DNA of 35,529 nt from Fluviibacter sp964498255 (GCA_964498255.1 CAZCGW010000021.1:1-35529), one strand, 5' to 3'. Counted from the stretch's first letter, positions 1 through 9,700 are shown. The notes: generated by a model from the letters alone, not told the origin. Numbers and translations are program-made.

Positions 1-1136
1 TTGATCTGGTCGCCGGTAAGGATCATTGGGTCGCCACCGCGCACCGCCAGGCGAATCTTCTGCGGATCCAGCGCCAGAATGACCGCTGGTTTCAGGAGAT
101 CGGAATCGGCATAGTTCGACAGCAGATCATCAACATCGTCATCTTCGTTCTTGAGTTTGGAAAGATCGACGAAGCCCTCGGCGCCGCGGTAGCCATGACG
201 TTTATCATAGGCTAATACGGCATTGCGCATGGATTTATAGGCAGCTTCCTGGTCTGCCTTTTTGAGCGTGGTGATGACGGTCAGGCCGCGGGTATAGATG
301 TCCTGCGGGAACAGATCGTTGGTCATCTGACGTGCCATTTCGGCCACATAGTCCGCATGAACGGCAAACTCATTAGCGTGGCGTTTGACGTTCATTGGCT
401 CGTTCAGCGCGGCTTCGTATTGGGCATCGCTCAGATATTTCAGATCATGCATGCGACGCAGTACATATTGCTGGCGGATCTTGGCGCGCTTCGGGTTAAC
501 AACCGGGTTGTAGGCCGAAGGTGCTTTGGGCAAACCAGCCAGCATGGCGGCTTCACCCGGTGTCAGCTGATCCAGTGATTTGCCGTAGTAAATCTGCGCA
601 GCAGAGGCAAAGCCATAGGAGCGCTGGCCCAGATAAATCTGATTGATGTACAGCTCGAGAATCTGATCCTTCGTGAGGTTCTTTTCAATTTTCAGCGCCA
701 GCAGCACTTCATATAGCTTGCGGGTTACCGTCTTTTCGGATGACAAGAAGAAGTTACGTGCGACCTGCATGGTGATCGTGGAGGCGCCTTGTTTCTTACC
801 GCCGGATACCAGGTTGGCCGCTGCTGCACGGGCGAAGCCGAATACGTCTACACCTGAGTGCTGATAGAAACGATCATCTTCCGCTGCCAGAATCGCCTGC
901 TTCATCACCTCGGGCACCTGGTTGATCTTAACGACCTGGCGGCGCTCTTCGCCAAACTCGCCAATCAGTGCGCCGTCCGAGGTGTACACCCGGAGCGGTA
1001 CTTTCGGACGATAGTCCGTGAGCACATCGAGTGATGGCAGTTGCGGGTAGGCGAAAGCAACCAAAACACCGCCCAGGCTAAAGCCGATGAAGGTGAGGAG
1101 TGCCAGAGTGACCAGGAGTTTGTTGAACCAGCGCAA
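1..1136 (-). CDS. mrcA: Penicillin-binding protein 1A, N-terminal part (gene runs off the window)
   Basis: Bifunctional peptidoglycan glycosyltransferase/transpeptidase of the inner membrane. About 378 N-terminal residues are visible. A membrane anchor near residues 5-25 is followed by the GT51 glycosyltransferase domain: the EDDRFYQHSGVD block with the catalytic Glu, GGKKQGASTITMQVARN, then the KDQILELYINQIYLGQ block. The transpeptidase domain lies outside the window. There is no ATG, GTG or CTG between the upstream in-frame stop and the anchor. I chose the TTG at 1136 because it directly precedes the anchor (L-R-W-F-N-K) and lies about 20 nt after a perfect TATAAT; an ATC just upstream is the alternative. 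It lies downstream of thiC on the same strand, with a hairpin between. The family call is sure, the exact start is not. Confidence 0.9.
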   Translation of the reverse strand, partial: MRWFNKLLVTLALLTFIGFSLGGVLVAFAYPQLPSLDVLTDYRPKVPLRVYTSDGALIGEFGEERRQVVKINQVPEVMKQAILAAEDDRFYQHSGVDVFGFARAAAANLVSGGKKQGASTITMQVARNFFLSSEKTVTRKLYEVLLALKIEKNLTKDQILELYINQIYLGQRSYGFASAAQIYYGKSLDQLTPGEAAMLAGLPKAPSAYNPVVNPKRAKIRQQYVLRRMHDLKYLSDAQYEAALNEPMNVKRHANEFAVHADYVAEMARQMTNDLFPQDIYTRGLTVITTLKKADQEAAYKSMRNAVLAYDKRHGYRGAEGFVDLSKLKNEDDDVDDLLSNYADSDLLKPAVILALDPQKIRLAVRGGDPMILTGDQI

Positions 1137-1163
1137 GATGATGATCCGTAAAGAGTTTCCGCG

Positions 1164-1169
1164 ATTATA
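1164..1169 (-). promoter_or_regulatory. -10 element (TATAAT) of the mrcA promoter
   Basis: A perfect TATAAT reads on the minus strand between the thiC-side hairpin and the mrcA start. It predicts a transcript start near 1157, about 20 nt before the TTG at 1136. No good -35 hexamer is seen 16-18 nt upstream, so the call rests on the -10 alone. Confidence 0.4.
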
Positions 1170-1179
1170 CGGGACCGGA

Positions 1180-1206
1180 TTAAGGCAGCCTTAGGAGCTG
1201 CCTTAA
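1180..1206 (-). terminator. Hairpin after thiC, probable terminator
   Basis: Two perfect 10-nt arms (1180-1189 and 1197-1206, TTAAGGCAGC / GCTGCCTTAA) with a 7-nt loop lie 11 nt beyond the thiC stop. There is no long U tract, but the A/U ends of the stem make it usable in either direction. It separates thiC from mrcA. Confidence 0.55.
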
Positions 1207-1217
1207 TCTTCGGATCC

Positions 1218-3134
<1,917 letters not shown>

Positions 3135-3166
3135 GGGTTTTCCTTAACGATTCTCTTTGGGGTTAT

Positions 3167-4081
3167 TTATGAAGCGATGCACAGGGCATGCGTATGGTGA
3201 ACAGGGCCGTGGCCACTTTGTGGTGTGCGGCTAATTTCTAAAGTATCGGCTTTACGGATGGCTGTTTGCAGCCACGCATGAGCATGGGCAACGGCGGTAG
3301 GGATGTCGCTACATTGCGGCAGCAATGCCGTGATGGCCGCAGATAAGGCACAACCGGTGCCATGAGTATGCCGGGTATCGAAACGTTCGGCGCGTAGCTC
3401 GATCATCCGGTCACCATCGTAGAGGAGATCGATGAGTTCGCCGCCGGGCAGATGGCCACCCTTAAGCAGAATCCAGCGGTTGTTTTCCTGGCGCAGAAGG
3501 CGGTGTAGGCGTTCGCAGGTGCGCGTCATTTCCTTCGGCGTTTCCGGGCCGCGCTCATCCAGTAGTGCGCCGGCTTCCGGTAGGTTTGGCGTCAGTACGC
3601 GCGCCAGCGGAATCAGTGCGTCTCGTAGCAGCCCGGTTGCCTCTTTGTTGAGGAGTGCATCGCCACTCTTGGCAATCATCACCGGGTCTAGTACGAGATT
3701 GTCCTGTTGGTGTTTTGCGAGCTTTTCAGCAACAACTTGCACATTGGCCGCCTGGCCGAGCATGCCGGTTTTTACCGCGCTGATGTTCACATCGTTCAGC
3801 AGCGTATCCATTTGCGCACCGACAAATTCGGCAGAAGGCAGTTGCACGGCGGTCACGCCTTGTGTACTTTGCGCGGTGAGCCCGGCAACCACGCCACAGC
3901 CGTAAGTGCCGAGTGCGGTAAATGTTTTGATATCGGCTAGCAGACCGGCACCACCGCTCGGGTCGATGCCTGCGATGGACAGCACCTTGGGTGGCGCGCC
4001 TGCAAACAGGCGGCGCACACTAGCCTGACCGTTATCTCGATCATCGGGCGTTGCAATCGCAGTAAATAAATCCAGAATCAT
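3167..4081 (-). CDS. thiD: Hydroxymethylpyrimidine (phosphate) kinase ThiD
   Basis: Phosphorylates HMP and HMP-P to HMP-PP, the pyrimidine donor for ThiE. It belongs to the ribokinase fold: the substrate-binding SIAGIDPSGGAGLLADIKTF block and the C-terminal DTRHTHGTGCALSAAI anion-hole/catalytic block are intact. I start at the ATG at 4081 (304 residues), not at an upstream codon, because everything upstream of 4081 is the TPP riboswitch and its AGGGA ribosome site. Compared with typical ThiD it has about 30 extra N-terminal residues before the first beta strand, with no obvious signal peptide. It is the first gene of the thiD-thiC operon. Confidence 0.95.
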   Translation of the reverse strand: MILDLFTAIATPDDRDNGQASVRRLFAGAPPKVLSIAGIDPSGGAGLLADIKTFTALGTYGCGVVAGLTAQSTQGVTAVQLPSAEFVGAQMDTLLNDVNISAVKTGMLGQAANVQVVAEKLAKHQQDNLVLDPVMIAKSGDALLNKEATGLLRDALIPLARVLTPNLPEAGALLDERGPETPKEMTRTCERLHRLLRQENNRWILLKGGHLPGGELIDLLYDGDRMIELRAERFDTRHTHGTGCALSAAITALLPQCSDIPTAVAHAHAWLQTAIRKADTLEISRTPQSGHGPVHHTHALCIAS

Positions 4082-4085
4082 TCGT

Positions 4086-4158
4086 TTCCCTACGCCGGTA
4101 TTAGCCGGATCAGGTGCCAAGGGTCTCTCTCAGCCCAAATAACGGGCACCCCTAACGA
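4086..4158 (-). promoter_or_regulatory. TPP (THI-box) riboswitch upstream of thiD
   Basis: Read on the minus strand, the leader holds the hallmark blocks in order: AGGGGTGCCC, GGCTGAGAG, ACCCTTG, ACCTGATC, then GGCTAATACCGGCGTAGGGA. The last block ends in the AGGGA that serves as ribosome site for the thiD ATG five nt later. This favours control of translation start: bound thiamine pyrophosphate closes P1 and hides the ribosome site. No separate intrinsic terminator is visible between the aptamer and thiD. Confidence 0.95.
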
Positions 4159-4167
4159 TCAGAAAGC

Positions 4168-4188
4168 GGTCGGCAGGGTATGCCGACC
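4168..4188 (-). terminator. Intrinsic terminator after hemL
   Basis: Perfect 8-nt arms GGTCGGCA / TGCCGACC with a 5-nt loop lie about 57 nt past the hemL stop and just before the TPP riboswitch. On the minus strand the stem is followed by GCTTTCT, a short U-rich tail. It would insulate the thiE-hemL transcript from thiD-thiC. Confidence 0.6.
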
Positions 4189-4244
4189 ATGCAGAAGTTT
4201 GAAATTAAAGTAAAACTCTGTGTACTGCAAGCGTTGCGACGTGC

Positions 4245-5540
4245 TTAGGCACCAAGTTTGGCAAACTCGGCATCGGCTGCAGCAATCGTCTTTTCGATAT
4301 CGGCCGCCGTGTGTGTGGCGCTGACGAAACCGGCCTCAAACGCCGAAGGCGCGAAGTAATGCCCTTCACCCGGCACGTCTAGCATGGCATGGAAGAAGCG
4401 GTTGAAGCGGGCGCTATCAGCTTCCATCACTTCGGCATAGCTGGTCGGCGGTGTGTCACGGAAGTAGAGGCCGAACATGCCACCGACGGCTTGCGCCGAG
4501 AAGGCCACGCCGTGCTTGCGCGCAGCGGCAGTGAGGCCGTCAGTTAATTGGCGGGTGCGCTGGGCTAGAGCTTCATAGAAGCCCGGTGCGCGCAGTTTCT
4601 TTAGCGTGGTCAGGCCGGCGGCCACCGCCACTGGGTTGCCCGACAACGTACCGGCTTGGTAAACCGGGCCCAGCGGTGCCAGGCAGGTAAGAATATCTTT
4701 GCGGCCGCCAAAGGCTGCCAGCGGCATGCCACCACCGACAATCTTGCCGAGTGTGGTTAGGTCCGGGGTGATGCCGTAATGACCTTGAACGCCTTGGAGA
4801 CCTACGCGGAAACCAGTCATCACTTCGTCAAAGATCAGTACAGCGCCCACACGCGTACAACCATCGCGAAGGGCTTGCAAAAAGGCTTTGCCCGGATCCA
4901 CCAGATTCATATTGCCGGCGATAGGTTCAACGATCACGGCGGCCAGCTTATCGGCGTACTTGTCGAGCGCTTCATTGAAGGCTTCGATGTCGTTATAAGG
5001 CAGCACCAGCGTGTGAGCCGCTACATCGGCGGGAACACCACCGGATGAGGGATTGCCGAAGGTCAGTAGACCCGAGCCGGCCTTAACCAGTAGGCTGTCC
5101 GCATGGCCGTGGTAGCAGCCTTCGAACTTGATAATCAGGTCGCGGCCGGTAAAGCCACGCGCCAGACGTATCGCGCTCATGGTGGCTTCGGTGCCCGAAG
5201 AAACCAGCCGTACCATTTCCAGCGATGGCAGCATCTCGCAGAGCAGATCAGCCATGTCGACTTCAGCACCGGTCGGCGCCCCGAAAGTCAGGCCGCGGGC
5301 GGCGGTGGTCTGAACCGCTTCCAGCACATCCTGATCAGCATGACCCAGAATCAGTGGGCCCCAGGAGCCTACGTAATCAATATAGACCTTACCGTCGGCA
5401 TCCGTTACACGAGGCCCTTTGCCTGAGGCAAAGAAGCGCGGTGTACCACCGACGCCACGGAAAGCGCGAACGGGCGAGTTCACGCCGCCGGGGATATGTC
5501 GTTGAGCGGCGGCAAATAGAGTTTCGTTACGGCTGGTCAT
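4245..5540 (-). CDS. hemL: Glutamate-1-semialdehyde 2,1-aminomutase
   Basis: PLP enzyme that converts glutamate-1-semialdehyde to 5-aminolevulinate, the C5 route to heme. Its 431 residues match the usual family length. The PLP lysine is Lys266 in TTLGKIVGGGMPLAAFGG; FDEVMTGFR (the PLP-contacting Asp) and the N-terminal PGGVNSPVRAF block are also seen. The ATG at 5540 opens the family-typical N terminus. It lies 35 nt downstream of thiE on the same strand, so the two are probably co-transcribed, and it is followed by a hairpin terminator. C5-type ALA synthesis fits a proteobacterium outside the Alphaproteobacteria. Confidence 0.98.
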   Translation of the reverse strand: MTSRNETLFAAAQRHIPGGVNSPVRAFRGVGGTPRFFASGKGPRVTDADGKVYIDYVGSWGPLILGHADQDVLEAVQTTAARGLTFGAPTGAEVDMADLLCEMLPSLEMVRLVSSGTEATMSAIRLARGFTGRDLIIKFEGCYHGHADSLLVKAGSGLLTFGNPSSGGVPADVAAHTLVLPYNDIEAFNEALDKYADKLAAVIVEPIAGNMNLVDPGKAFLQALRDGCTRVGAVLIFDEVMTGFRVGLQGVQGHYGITPDLTTLGKIVGGGMPLAAFGGRKDILTCLAPLGPVYQAGTLSGNPVAVAAGLTTLKKLRAPGFYEALAQRTRQLTDGLTAAARKHGVAFSAQAVGGMFGLYFRDTPPTSYAEVMEADSARFNRFFHAMLDVPGEGHYFAPSAFEAGFVSATHTAADIEKTIAAADAEFAKLGA

Positions 5541-5575
5541 GATGGCAATAGACTCGGTTTGAAGACGTTTAAAAA

Positions 5576-6226
5576 TTAAAGCAGGGCAGGCTCTGCCCGG
5601 AGTTGGCGTAGGCGCTGGTGAATCTGTTCAGGCGTAGTGGGTTGGTCAGGGCTACCGAAAATTTCAGAAATCAGGGCAACAGCATCAACCAGCCCGCTGA
5701 TCTCGGCGATATTGTCGCAGGTGATGCCGCCAATGCCACAGATAGCAACATGCGACCCCAGGGATTCACGGAAGGCCTGAAGCTGATCCAGGCTAACGCG
5801 CCGGGCGGCCGGTTTGGTCGGTGAGTCGTAGCATGCGCCAAAGGCAACATAGCTGGCGCCCTCTTTTAAGGCTTTCTGCGCCAGTTGCAAGTCGTTATAG
5901 CAAGAGGCGCCAATGATGCTGTTGTCGGGCAACAGGCGTCGTGCATCGCGGATGCTGCCATCATCACCCCCTAGGTGGACTCCGGCAGCGCCAGTCGCCA
6001 GGGTGAGCACGACATCATCATTGATGATGAGTTGCGCATTGAAATCCTGGCACAAGCAGTTGAGCGCCCGCCCGCGTGCTAATTTGTCCGCCATCGTACT
6101 GATCTTGTCCCGGTATTGAATGAGGCGAACGCCTGATTCCAGCGCGGCGCGCACCTGCCCCATCAGCATCTGGGTATCAGCCTGGTCCGGGGTAATGGCG
6201 TAAAGGGCGTCGGGAAAAGCAAACAC
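5576..6226 (-). CDS. thiE: Thiamine phosphate synthase ThiE
   Basis: Joins HMP-PP and the thiazole phosphate to make thiamine phosphate. It is a TIM-barrel protein of 216 residues, near the usual length. LIQYRDKI, the INDDVVLT strand, GVHLGGDDG and GASCYND blocks match the substrate and pyrophosphate sites of the family. The start is a GTG at 6226 (V-F-A-F-P-D); no strong ribosome site is seen, but no nearer ATG keeps the first beta strand. It heads a thiE-hemL unit and is transcribed away from the rubredoxin gene. Unlike thiD-thiC, no TPP aptamer is seen in its leader. Confidence 0.95.
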   Translation of the reverse strand: MFAFPDALYAITPDQADTQMLMGQVRAALESGVRLIQYRDKISTMADKLARGRALNCLCQDFNAQLIINDDVVLTLATGAAGVHLGGDDGSIRDARRLLPDNSIIGASCYNDLQLAQKALKEGASYVAFGACYDSPTKPAARRVSLDQLQAFRESLGSHVAICGIGGITCDNIAEISGLVDAVALISEIFGSPDQPTTPEQIHQRLRQLRAEPALL

Positions 6227-6260
6227 AGTGTTCAGGACAATCTATTAAATCGTGAAAGGC

Positions 6261-6281
6261 GTTGTCTATATTCATGACAAC
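6261..6281. promoter_or_regulatory. Inverted repeat in the thiE/rubredoxin divergent region
   Basis: GTTGTC and GACAAC (6261-6266, 6276-6281) form a perfect 6-nt inverted repeat with a 9-nt spacer, midway between two divergent genes. That position suits an operator serving both, but no known regulator is recognised and the arms are short. Confidence 0.25.
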
Positions 6282-6362
6282 GTGATGACAGTAGGGTATT
6301 CGTCGGTTAGGATGGCTGTATTGTATCAATCCAAACAGTTACTTCTTGCTTAAGGTTTTACC

Positions 6363-6542
6363 ATGAGTGGTCAGTCTTTCAAGTCCTGGATGTGTCTGGG
6401 CTGTGGGTTTATTTACGACGAAGAAGCCGGCCTGCCAGAAGATGGTATTGCGCCGGGTACGCTGTGGGCTGATGTGCCCATGAATTGGGTTTGTCCTGAA
6501 TGCGCGCTGCGTAAAGAGGACTTCGAGATGATCGAACTCTAA
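6363..6542 (+). CDS. rubA: Rubredoxin
   Basis: A 59-residue one-electron carrier with a single iron held by four cysteines. Both knuckles are present: MCLGCGFIYDE (Cys11, Cys14) and WVCPECALRKEDF (Cys44, Cys47), with the typical acidic GLPEDGIAPGT and aromatic residues between. The ATG at 6363 starts the family-length protein. It is followed 23 nt later by a receiver-domain gene in the same direction. A rubredoxin next to a Pil-type response regulator is, as I recall, common in Betaproteobacteria. The redox partner cannot be told from the window. Confidence 0.95.
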   Translation: MSGQSFKSWMCLGCGFIYDEEAGLPEDGIAPGTLWADVPMNWVCPECALRKEDFEMIEL

Positions 6543-6565
6543 TCGCAGCCAGAGGGAGCCTCCAG

Positions 6566-6934
6566 GTGACTATACAAACGATACTGGTGGTGGAACCCTC
6601 GCCTATGGAGCGTGCGCAGCTGAGTGGCATGCTTACGGCAGCAGGTTATACAGTTACCGTTGCCGGCGATGGCGAAGAGGGCGTGGATATTGCCCGTCGC
6701 GAACGGCCGGATCTGATTCTGATGGAAGTCGTGATGCCGGGCCTCAATGGCTACCAGGCCACGCGCGCATTGACGCGTAGTGAAGATGAGAGTCTTGCCC
6801 GCATCCCGGTGATACTGGTTTCGGCCAAAGGCCAGGATACGGACAAGGTTTGGGGTTTACGACAGGGTGCGATCGATTATCTGGTGAAGCCTGTGACCGA
6901 AGATCAGTTGCTGACACGTATTGCCGATATCTGA
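6566..6934 (+). CDS. Stand-alone PilG/PilH-like receiver protein with Glu in place of the phosphoacceptor Asp
   Basis: A single CheY-type receiver domain of 122 residues with no output domain, starting at a GTG preceded by GAGGGAG. The pattern VVMPGLNGYQATRAL and the C-terminal RQGAIDYLVKP strongly resemble PilH, the twitching-motility receiver. Ser86 and Lys108 of the active site are kept, but the residue expected to be phosphorylated is Glu54 (in LILMEVVMPG), and the acidic pair near the N terminus is Glu10-Pro11 instead of Asp-Asp. It should therefore not be phosphorylated normally; Glu may mimic the active state. The pilG, pilI and pilJ genes often found nearby are absent. Its stop abuts the stop of the opposite gene with no intergenic base. 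Confidence 0.85.
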   Translation: MTIQTILVVEPSPMERAQLSGMLTAAGYTVTVAGDGEEGVDIARRERPDLILMEVVMPGLNGYQATRALTRSEDESLARIPVILVSAKGQDTDKVWGLRQGAIDYLVKPVTEDQLLTRIADI

Positions 6935-7513
6935 TTAAAGTCCGAAGCTGGCACCCGCGCCCAGCAAAGTTGCGATACCCAAAGCAGCAAATACTGCAGC
7001 TGCAATGCTGTGAACCAAACGCATAGGAATCTTATTGGCCAGTTTGTCACCGACAAACACGGCGGGCACGTCTGCGATTAGCATGCCCAGCGTTGTGCCG
7101 AAGACAACCCATAGCGGGTCTGCATAGTGTGCCGCCATGGCTACGGTGGCGATCTGAGTTTTATCGCCCATCTCTGCCAGAAAGAAAGTAATCAGCGTTG
7201 CGCCAAAGACACCAAAGCGTTTGGCGACTTGCGTTTCGTCATCCTCGATCTCATCGGGAATCATGGTCCATATGGCCATGCCGATAAATGAGGCGCCCAA
7301 TACCCAGCGCAGAATCTCGGGGCTCACGGCATGCGTAATCCACGCACCTACGGCACCAGCGAGGCCATGATTGAGAATGGTGGCAACCAGAATGCCCAGA
7401 ATAATGGGTACAGGCTTCTTGAAGCGTGCAGCAAGAAGAAAGGCGAGTAGTTGAGTTTTGTCACCGATCTCTGCGAGTGCAACAACGCCGGTGGATACGA
7501 GCAGGGCTTCCAT
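6935..7513 (-). CDS. UPF0016/GDT1 (TMEM165) family manganese exporter
   Basis: An inner-membrane cation exporter of about six transmembrane helices (192 residues). Both signature motifs are present: AEIGDKTQ (residues 14-21) and AEMGDKTQ (113-120), whose Glu and Asp side chains form the ion pathway. Known members export Mn2+ and are called MneA. The central loop is acidic (PDEIEDDETQ), as in other members. The ATG at 7513 is the last known base before the N gap, so the promoter and ribosome site cannot be seen. Genes of this family are often preceded by a yybP-ykoY manganese riboswitch; if present here it lies in the gap. Confidence 0.92.
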   Translation of the reverse strand: MEALLVSTGVVALAEIGDKTQLLAFLLAARFKKPVPIILGILVATILNHGLAGAVGAWITHAVSPEILRWVLGASFIGMAIWTMIPDEIEDDETQVAKRFGVFGATLITFFLAEMGDKTQIATVAMAAHYADPLWVVFGTTLGMLIADVPAVFVGDKLANKIPMRLVHSIAAAVFAALGIATLLGAGASFGL

Positions 7514-7613
7514 NNNNNNNNNNNNNNNNNNNNNNNNNNNNNNNNNNNNNNNNNNNNNNNNNNNNNNNNNNNNNNNNNNNNNNNNNNNNNNNNNNNNNNN
7601 NNNNNNNNNNNNN
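7514..7613. other. Assembly gap (100 N)
   Basis: Exactly 100 N, the usual placeholder for a gap of unknown size. The left edge is the start codon of the manganese exporter and the right edge is one base from the phrB stop codon, so both flanking genes are complete. The real linking sequence, and even whether the two sides are adjacent, is unknown. Confidence 0.95.
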
Positions 7614-7614
7614 T

Positions 7615-9060
7615 TTACTCGGTAGCGCGTTTAAAGCGCTCTAAAGTGCGTTGGCGTGCCTCAGCATGATCCACAATCGGTGCAGGATAGTCGCGGCCGA
7701 TAAGAACACCGCAGTTAGCCTGCGTTTCGGCCGGCATAGTCCAGGGCGCATGAATGTATTTATCTGGCACGTTGGCTAACTCGGGAACGTAACGCCGGAT
7801 AAATTTACCCTTGAGATCAAAGCGTTCTGATTGCGTCACCGGATTGAAAATCCGGAACCAGGGCTGGGCATCGCAACCGGTAGAGGCAGACCATTGCCAG
7901 CCACCGTTATTGGCCGAAAGATCAAAGTCGAGCAGAAGCTCGGCGAACCAGGCTTCACCCTGCCGCCAATCCAGCCCCAGATCCTTGGTATAGAAAGAGG
8001 CGCTCACCATGCGTAGGCGGTTATGCATCCAGCCCGTATTGGCCAGCTGGCGTTGTGCAGCATCAACCAACGGGTAACCTGTTTGGCCTTTGCACCAGGC
8101 CTCGTGCCAATCCGGGTTTTTATCCCATGTCACAGAATCAAAAGCGGGTTTGAAAGCGTGGCCGATCGCGTGCGGGAAGTGATGCAGGATAGCGAAATAG
8201 AAATCGCGCCAGATGAGTTCATTGAGCCAACCCAGGGCACCTTCACCGCCTTCGCGCCATGCGCGTCCGGCTAGTTCGCGAATCGAGAGGGTGCCAAAGC
8301 GCAGATGCACGGAAAGATAAGATACCCCTTTGATCGCCGGAAAGTCCCGCGCTACTTTGTAGCTGTCGATCCGGGTAAAGAAATCTTCAATGCGGGCGCG
8401 CGCGCCACTCACGCCGGGCACGACGCCAATCTTGGCCAGGTCGGTCGGTTCGAAGCCGATTTCGGCGAGTGTTGGAACGCCGGTTGCTAACGGCGAGGCG
8501 GCCAGGTGCTTTAGATAACGCGTTACGGGATAAGGGCGCACAAAAAAATCGCCATCGGCGAGCGCTGCTTTTTTGTACCAGGCATTTTTATAAGGGGTAA
8601 ACACAGTGAAAGGCTTGCCCATCTGGGTGAGCACTTCGTCCTGCTCGAAGATCGCCTGATCTTTAAAGCTGTGGAAACCGATCTGTGCGGTGGCCAGGGT
8701 CTGAGAAATATCTTTGTCACGCAAGACGGCTGTGGGCTCGTAGTCCCGGTTGCAGTACACATCGCCAACATCAAGCTCACGCGCCAGAGCGGGGATCATC
8801 TCCCGTGGCGAGCCGTGCCGCACAATGAGAGCGCCGCCATGCTCACGCAGGATGTCATCGAGTTCAACCAGGGATTCGCGGATAAACTCCACCCGGCGAT
8901 CTTGGCGTGGCAGTTTGTCCAGAATGTCGCGGTCAAAGATAAAGGTAACATATACGCGGGTGTGTTGTTTAAGCGCGTGGTAAAGCGCGGCATGATCGTC
9001 AAGCCGTAGATCGCGTCGTAACCAGACGAGCGCTGGTTTTTCGGGGTTTTGAGTCTGCAT
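7615..9060 (-). CDS. phrB: Deoxyribodipyrimidine photo-lyase (class I CPD photolyase)
   Basis: Repairs UV-made cyclobutane pyrimidine dimers using blue light and FADH-. The 481-residue length is typical. The N-terminal photolyase domain starts VWLRRDLRLDDH; the C-terminal FAD domain shows LNELIWRDFYFAIL, TGWMHNRLRMVSASF and NNGGWQWSASTGCDAQPWF, the last containing flavin-binding and electron-transfer residues. The class I pattern argues against a DASH cryptochrome. The ATG at 9060 is only 19 bases from the divergent yqgE ATG. The TAA stop lies one base inside the edge of the assembly gap. Confidence 0.97.
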   Translation of the reverse strand: MQTQNPEKPALVWLRRDLRLDDHAALYHALKQHTRVYVTFIFDRDILDKLPRQDRRVEFIRESLVELDDILREHGGALIVRHGSPREMIPALARELDVGDVYCNRDYEPTAVLRDKDISQTLATAQIGFHSFKDQAIFEQDEVLTQMGKPFTVFTPYKNAWYKKAALADGDFFVRPYPVTRYLKHLAASPLATGVPTLAEIGFEPTDLAKIGVVPGVSGARARIEDFFTRIDSYKVARDFPAIKGVSYLSVHLRFGTLSIRELAGRAWREGGEGALGWLNELIWRDFYFAILHHFPHAIGHAFKPAFDSVTWDKNPDWHEAWCKGQTGYPLVDAAQRQLANTGWMHNRLRMVSASFYTKDLGLDWRQGEAWFAELLLDFDLSANNGGWQWSASTGCDAQPWFRIFNPVTQSERFDLKGKFIRRYVPELANVPDKYIHAPWTMPAETQANCGVLIGRDYPAPIVDHAEARQRTLERFKRATE

Positions 9061-9079
9061 TTGCGGTAGAATACGTCAT

Positions 9080-9700
9080 ATGACCGCTTCCCGCGTACCC
9101 TCAGACGAATCTGAAGTGCCAAAAACGTCGGGGTTGGCAGAAACTGCCACCTGGCTGCGCGGACATTTTTTAGTGGCCATGCCGGGCATGTCAGATCCAC
9201 GTTTCGCCCGTAGCCTGATTTATCTTTGTGAGCACTCCGATCAAGGTGCCATGGGTATCGTCGTGAACAAACCGACGGACATGAGCCTCGGCTCGCTTTT
9301 CGAACGTGTCGAACTGGCGAATCCGGATGCGGAGTTGGCAGGACAGCCCGTATTGTTTGGTGGCCCAGTGCAGCTGGATCGTGCTTTTATACTGCATAAG
9401 CCCGCTAAGCCTTGGCAAGCCACTATGAAAATCTCGGATGAGATTGCGCTGACCAGTTCGAAAGATATTCTCGAATCCATTGGCAGCGATACTGCGCCCA
9501 AATCCATGCTGGTTGCCCTGGGTTACGCCGGATGGGTGCCTGGCCAGCTCGATAGCGAAATTCTGCAGAATGCCTGGCTTAGCGTACCCGCCGACGATGA
9601 GATTCTTTTTGAGCTTCCTTATGAAGAACGCTTGCCCGCAGCCCTTGCCAAACTAGGCATCGGTTTTGATCGTTTGTCGGACGTGGCAGGCCATGCCTGA
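9080..9700 (+). CDS. yqgE: YqgE/AlgH family protein (UPF0301)
   Basis: A 206-residue cytoplasmic protein of unclear biochemical role; the Pseudomonas homologue AlgH was linked to alginate regulation. The family signature GHFLVAMPGMSDPRFARSL starts near residue 28, followed by GAMGIVVNKP and VLFGGPVQ. About 25 residues precede the usual family start, and no convincing ribosome site precedes the ATG at 9080. A downstream start (for example GTG or TTG codons within the first 20) is possible. It heads the yqgE-yqgF-pyrR-pyrB-pyrC' unit and overlaps yqgF by 8 nt. The pairing with yqgF is widely conserved in proteobacteria. Confidence 0.93.
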   Translation: MTASRVPSDESEVPKTSGLAETATWLRGHFLVAMPGMSDPRFARSLIYLCEHSDQGAMGIVVNKPTDMSLGSLFERVELANPDAELAGQPVLFGGPVQLDRAFILHKPAKPWQATMKISDEIALTSSKDILESIGSDTAPKSMLVALGYAGWVPGQLDSEILQNAWLSVPADDEILFELPYEERLPAALAKLGIGFDRLSDVAGHA

